Below are positions 59,057 through 64,000 of a DNA stretch of 64,000 nt, one piece after another. The notes below the pieces were generated by a model, which was given only the letters and a program-made list of their open reading frames with translations, was not told the origin of the DNA and searched no databases. Origin of the DNA: Raphanus sativus (Eukaryota; Streptophyta; Magnoliopsida; Brassicales; Brassicaceae); NCBI RefSeq assembly GCF_000801105.2, contig NC_079516.1, forward strand, positions 9,176,001 to 9,240,000, given 5' to 3'. Numbering within the stretch: the first letter of the stretch is position 1; each line of letters opens with the position of its first letter. The position numbers and the translations under genes were made by a program.

Positions 59057-59580
59057 TCTATAAATTAATGATATTGTGAAAATGATATTTTATTAATTTA
59101 TAGATGTATTAATTTATAAAATGTTTTATTTTTAGATTTTTCTATCTTGAATATATATTTTTTCATAAATAAGAAAAACATTTTGATTTTTGTGTATACA
59201 ACACTAATTAAATTTTTGAAATTTTCATTCATATTGTTTTATTATATTATTTGGTGTATATAAAATATATTTCATATATGTTAGATGTGTTTTAAATATA
59301 ATTCTACTAAATCCCATTAAAATATATTAAGTGATAAGAAAATATAAAAATAATTCCATTGTAGAGATAAAAAACAATATAATAGGTTGTTGGGACATAT
59401 TTAAAAGTATATTTCCAATAAATTATTAATTTATAATTTTATTTGGACCATATATTTAAATAAAATTTTCTAAAAAATTACTATCTCATTATCTTATTGA
59501 TTTATGTCATATCTAAACTGGTCCAACTTGACACCGGAGAAATTTATCAATTTATCAATTTATCGAATATTAATTATAGA
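59057..59580. mobile_element. MITE-like element, family A copy 2
   Basis: Bounded by TCTATAAATTAATG and AATTATAGA and similar along its length to 26461-27010 in the same orientation. Near the right end both carry GTCCAAYYYNA then ACCGGAGAAATTTAT/ACCACCGAAATTTAT. About 524 bp, non-coding. Confidence 0.6.
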
Positions 59581-59599
59581 ATTTCTACCGTATATCAAA

Positions 59600-61288
59600 G
59601 TAAAAATTGTGTTTCTTATTGCATCTAAATTCAGATACAATGAAGATCAGTGAAAATGTATAACTATATATATCTGAATATGAAAGAGTTCTTTATTCCT
59701 CTGATCCCCTTCTCCTTCTTACTTCTTCTGTTTTTATACCTGATTCCATGAGAATAGTAACAAAAAATTGATCTCCGGGGTGAATTCACCACCATTCAAG
59801 TGTTCTTTATTGTTCTAATGTCTTATGTGTTTTGGTTTGACTTCATTAAAGTTCACTAAGATCGATTTATTCGCTAAGTTAAGTAAACCAATTCTCGTAT
59901 GCACAACCTAACTTAATAGAATTCAGTTTAGGTAATTGATTATACTCTCGCTTGCACCAATTATTTATGATCAGGGTTCTAGTTAATTACTTGAAAAAAA
60001 AGAATAAGAACAATCCTATGAAGAATGGAATATAATACCCAAGCATTTTTTTTAATTTCAGAAGTTCATCGAAACTTTAGAAAACTCTAAATATAACAAG
60101 AAATCTGCTCAGACATGATCAGAGAAGACATAATCAAATAAAGAACATAAATCATATAATAAATCAAAAATGGAATTCCAAAAGATCTCTAAAGGAGTTC
60201 TTCTATTCTGTCCAACCTTAAAAAACGATTAAAAGAAAGTCTAATATAGCATAGCCTCCACAATAACTTATAAAACATATATATAGGGTTCACATATGTT
60301 CTATGATCTTCAGTAAATAAGGAAAACTTTGGGCAAAATTACTATTCTTGAAACTTTTTTAAAAAATTTTGTTTGCTGATTTGGAGGAGTGTCCATCGAA
60401 ACAAAGGTGGTGTTGGTTGACACCATGCTATAAGTTTGGCTACTTCCTCTCGCAAGTCAGATAGACCATTTTTCAGTAAAACAAATAAATTTTTGGATAT
60501 AAGATCCTGATTGACCTCAAACCAGTGGTATTGGAAAGCTAGTTTAAAACTCTATCTTGTGTTAAAATTAGAGTTCAGTCGCACCGTGAGAAATCCTTCA
60601 TTAATAGCTAAATTTTTAACACGACTGCACAGTTCTACTCTCAAATAGCTCAAGAAATCTCAGAATACCCCAAAACATACTTTGACACTGAAAAACTTCT
60701 AAAACAGATTCCAAACACATATTATAAATTTTATAAAAAAATTATACCATGGTTTTAAAGTAGCAAAAACTATGATATATCACCACCCGGGAAATTGGAA
60801 TGGGAAAATAATAAAACAACACGTTTGATGTCCTTTAGGTTAGGGTACACCCTCCCACTAAACTAATGAAGAGAGATTTCATGTTTTTTTGGGATTCCTT
60901 GTTTTCGAAGTGTAAAGATTTGAGGATGTCTCAAGTCTAACTGAACTACGATCTCTATTTGATACATGTATATTGATTTTTCTAAAAACAATTTTTTTTC
61001 TTTCGTGTCTTTCCCAAGAAGTAAACCGATCGACAACACTCTAAAAAGAACAGATTCAGTTTAAACCAACGAAGAAATGTCGCAATTTACTTTACCACTT
61101 CCACTATCTGATCCATCTTTTTATTCAACTAAAATGTAAACTAAATTACTCTGTGCTGCCAATTAAATACACATTCACATTACAAAAATATATATATATG
61201 ATACTTATGACCCACTTCATTATCTTAGCAGAATATTGTAGACGAGAAAAATATCGACGCATGTAAAGCTGTTTATTATATTCAAGCC
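59600..61288. other. Intergenic, retroelement-like non-coding sequence
   Basis: Positions about 59690-60800 are moderately AT-rich and resemble LTR or leader sequence of a retrotransposon, but no coding domain, LTR pair or boundary is visible. The final 100 bp should be the DLK2 3' untranslated region. Confidence 0.35.
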
Positions 61289-63207
61289 TCAAAACTCGAG
61301 GAGGCGTCTCATGACTCGTAGAAGCTCCAGATGTGACGTCATTTGTGGGAAATGCCCAATCGAGTTCTCAATGATCTCTACCGTGGAATTCCCTTTGATA
61401 TTCTCTTGCATGAAGTAAGCTACGGAGACAGGAACAACGACGTCGTTTCCAGACTGTATGATGTGGCAAGGAACTGACACTTTGCCCAAAAGCTCTCTCT
61501 CGTCGCTGCCAAACACTATCTTACCTAAGGCAAGAGCCGTCTTGGGTTTCATCTTCTTAAGACACTTCTCCAACCATTGGACTGAGAGAGAGTCTCTTGA
61601 GTCGACCACTGTGGGGGCGAAAGCAACTACCCAAGCCTCGTAGTTGGAGGCAATGTTGGAGATGATCGCGTCAATGTCTTCTGGCTCAAACCCTCCTTTG
61701 TAATCCTCGCTGTTAATGTACCTATAGATAATTTGTCTGGGTTACAATACACTTAAATAGTTTCCACTTCAATCTAATAACTAGTAACATTACTATATTT
61801 AATCATCTAATTAAAGTTTTATAAGTACGTTGCATTAGTCATATATTTAGTCAAACTTTATAAACTGCTGCAATAATTTGTGGCCGACTTTTCCACCTAC
61901 ATGGCTATTACCATAATGAGTATATAATCATATCAATCAAAAACTAATAATTCATCCTTTAGCAGATATTTTTGGTATAGTTTTTTTTTAAAAGTCGTTG
62001 TTATACTGTACTTTTGCTTTTGTTACTAATATTTGATCATTCAAGTAATTTAATCCGATTCAATAATTTTCTTTGCCTGAGTAGACCGTTTAAAGCTAAG
62101 TGGTCCACGTAATATTGATACATAATATCTACAGTTGTATTTTTCTTTTGTGGTCAAAATCTACAGTCTTTTATATGATTGGTTTCTTTTATATGAATCT
62201 ACGATACATACATGATTATGTGGCCAGGCATATATAGGCTACAAAGAAAAAGCAAGGTGTGATAATATGTCATATCCATGTAACAAGCTAGAGCTGACCC
62301 TGACCACATGTTCAAGAAGTGGCAATAGCTACATACTTACATGACAGTAGATGCAGATACCATCCACGTAAAATCCATTAATTATCAGCTAATACAGAAT
62401 ATTATCGCAAAGCATAATATTTTGTCGTATTTCATGAAACATGTATTTATCAAGAATATTGCACGAGATGAGATGGTATAGTCTTTTAATTTTGATGGCA
62501 TGTACTTATATCTCTCTTTCGATCATCTTTCTACTCTCATTTACAGATACATATATACGCATCTATTTTTTCTTTCCTTTTTTGTGTACAGACACACACA
62601 CGATGTTATATAAAGAACAAAACTAGTTTACACATGTCTTCAATTTTCTCGATTTTCTTGCTTCAACAGACATGTTTTCACATTTAATTATAATTAAGGA
62701 GAAGTGCTCATTTAAACATGTCTTTGATTTTCTTCCCTTGCTTCTACAAACATGTTTTCACTTTTAATTATTATTAAGGAGAAGCGCTAATTAGTAGTTG
62801 TACTAAGAGTGAGCGTACCTTGGAGAAGCAGCAATAAGAACAAGATTTGTAAACAAGTCGGGTCTCTTTATAGAAGCAGCAGAACCGATCATACCAGACA
62901 TGGAATGGCCTATGAACGCAACGGGACCAAACTTCAACTCCTCCATAAGAGCAATAAGATCGTCAGAGAAGGCATCAAAGGAGTTATACTTCGATGAGTC
63001 ATAAAGAGTTTGGTCTTCGATGGCTCCAGAAAAAGGCCAGTCAAAGACCAAAACTTTAAAAGATTGGGACAAGACCGGAATTATCTTATCCCAAACCGAC
63101 TGGTCGCCTCCATATCCGTGTGCCAAGACCATTGACCTCTCACCAGAACCGATGATCTTGGCGTTCATAACGGCTGCGAGACCGGATATCTTCTGGTTAA
63201 CGACCAT
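61289..63207 (-). CDS. DLK2: Alpha/beta hydrolase, D14-like 2
   Basis: A member of the D14/KAI2 hydrolase family that perceives strigolactones and karrikins. DLK2 is the divergent third clade, implicated in seedling light responses. Two exons, 62819-63207 and 61289-61721, give 273 residues, the length I recall for At3g24420. Catalytic triad: Ser102 in GHSMSG, Asp223 in SGNDVVVPVS and His253 in IGHFPQM. HGYGGDQSVWD forms the oxyanion region, and a cap domain of helices follows about residue 135. A TATA box lies 53-63 bp before the start, giving a very short leader. The single intron is about 1.1 kb and carries an internal duplication. Identification rests on family motifs plus synteny with PERK2 and SYP32; ligand is unknown. 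Confidence 0.95.
62632..62793. repeat. Tandem duplication in the DLK2 intron
   Basis: Two copies, offset by 84 bp, share ACATGTCTT, GATTTTCTT, TTGCTTC, ACATGTTTTCAC, TTTTAATTAT-ATTAAGGAG and GCGCTAATT/GTGCTCATT. They lie in the distal part of the intron close to the exon 1 donor. Non-coding. Confidence 0.85.
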
Positions 63208-63259
63208 ACTTTAACTAGTGATTTTAGAGATGAGACAAGAAGTTTGATATTTTTTGTGC

Positions 63260-63270
63260 GTATATATAAA
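63260..63270 (-). promoter_or_regulatory. TATA box of DLK2
   Basis: The minus strand reads CACTTTATATATACGC, a strong TATA match. Spacing predicts initiation near 63230, about 25 bp before the ATG. Confidence 0.65.
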
Positions 63271-63393
63271 GTGAGAAGAGAAATGGGTTAGGCCTATATA
63301 TGGTTCTTAATTGACATCCAACCACCGATTTTATTAGGCACGCATTTGACACATCCAAACATTTATGGCCTTTTCAACAATGGCTGTATCTAA

Positions 63394-64000
63394 TCTATTA
63401 AAACTGAAGTACACATAGAAAATAACTCTTAAAGTTGCACAATATTTACCACTCAATGCCATTTAGAATTTAATTAATTTATTGTTTAGAAATATTATCT
63501 TTTTCCAGCAATTAAATGTTTTCCTAAATTAAACCTAACTAAATTTTCGTTAACTGTCTAGGTAGAAAATGAGTTTCCTTAATTTAAAACTAAACTTTAT
63601 ATACTCAAAACAGTTACCAAAGTAAATTCGATTGTCATTCAAATTTACAAATATTGCTATCATACCAATATAGTTTATTTGTAAAAGTACGATGTAACCA
63701 AGAATATTTCTTTTAATATTTTCTAACAATTTATCTTCTTTTATTCCTAAATTATATATTAAATGAGATATTGTGAATAGCTATATCCAAACTATCACCT
63801 ACATTTTCGCTAACTACAATATTTACTAAAAAAATTATTGCCTATTATCATTTGGAATATTACCTATTTCAACCTACTTTTTATAATTGTATGTAACTAT
63901 TATTATTCAACTCTAACCAATTATATTTTCTATACCAAAAACATTTACCATCTTCTCTTTCCAAGCATTTTTTATTTTGTGTTTATCACTTTTTATTTTA
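63394..64000 (+). mobile_element. Helitron 5' end, runs off the window
   Basis: A|TCTATTAAAACTGAAGTACA at 63394 matches the same Helitron 5' pattern as the element at 35,873 (TCTAT...ATTAAAATAGAAGTAC). No CTAG-type 3' end is seen before the window stops, so the element is incomplete here. The rest is AT-rich. Confidence 0.5.

Overview
The window is nuclear DNA from a Brassicaceae plant, most likely Brassica or a close relative such as Raphanus. The evidence is interrupted genes with GT-AG introns, an AT-rich intergenic background packed with Helitrons, MITEs, LINE and gypsy debris, and proteins that closely match what I recall of Arabidopsis. From memory, the genes correspond to an Arabidopsis chromosome 3 segment: GT14 (At3g24040), dirigent (At3g24020) and dihydroxy-acid dehydratase (At3g23940) on the left, then AMT1;3 (At3g24300), MYB71/MYB305 (At3g24310), SYP32 (At3g24350), PERK2 (At3g24400) and DLK2 (At3g24420) on the right. 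The left block runs in the opposite numerical order to the right block, which suggests a rearrangement between them. No database could be searched, so locus names are recollection.

Layout. 1-2.1 kb: degenerate tandem repeats and tandem Helitron ends. 2.15-4.9 kb: two convergent genes, a four-exon GT14 glycosyltransferase (+) and a single-exon dirigent protein (-). 5.4-13.9 kb: a region without an intact protein gene. It holds a promoter-like stretch, a candidate spliced noncoding transcription unit carrying more than 20 degenerate hairpin-bearing repeats, then broken fragments of an MCM6-like gene and a GRWD1-like WD40 gene, both with introns. 14.0-17.05 kb: the 13-exon DHAD gene (-). 17.3-19.4 kb: Helitrons, one ending 17 bp past the stop of an F-box gene (19.43-20.56 kb, -). 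21.4-22.9 kb: an intronless AMT1 ammonium transporter (-). 23-32.3 kb: a repeat-rich desert with Helitrons, a MITE, a 791-bp tandem duplication, a LINE remnant and a SINE. 32.5-33.5 kb: a two-exon R2R3-MYB gene (-). 33.6-49.3 kb: a second desert with a complete small Helitron, a CACTA remnant, a telomere-motif foldback element, a MULE with tRNA-like arms, and gypsy/Athila fragments. 49.5-50.8 kb: the five-exon Qa-SNARE SYP32 (+). 53.8-56.6 kb: the seven-exon receptor kinase PERK2 (-), which uses one GC-AG intron. 61.3-63.2 kb: the two-exon DLK2 hydrolase (-).

The intact genes are unrelated single-copy plant functions (cell wall, branched-chain amino acids, nitrogen uptake, transcription, Golgi trafficking, wall signalling, karrikin/strigolactone-related hydrolase). 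They do not form a pathway. The least explained structures are the hairpin-repeat noncoding unit (about 6.0-9.35 kb), the foldback MULE with RNA polymerase III-like boxes in both arms (41,862-43,105), and the palindrome built from telomere-like motifs (about 39.9-40.55 kb).
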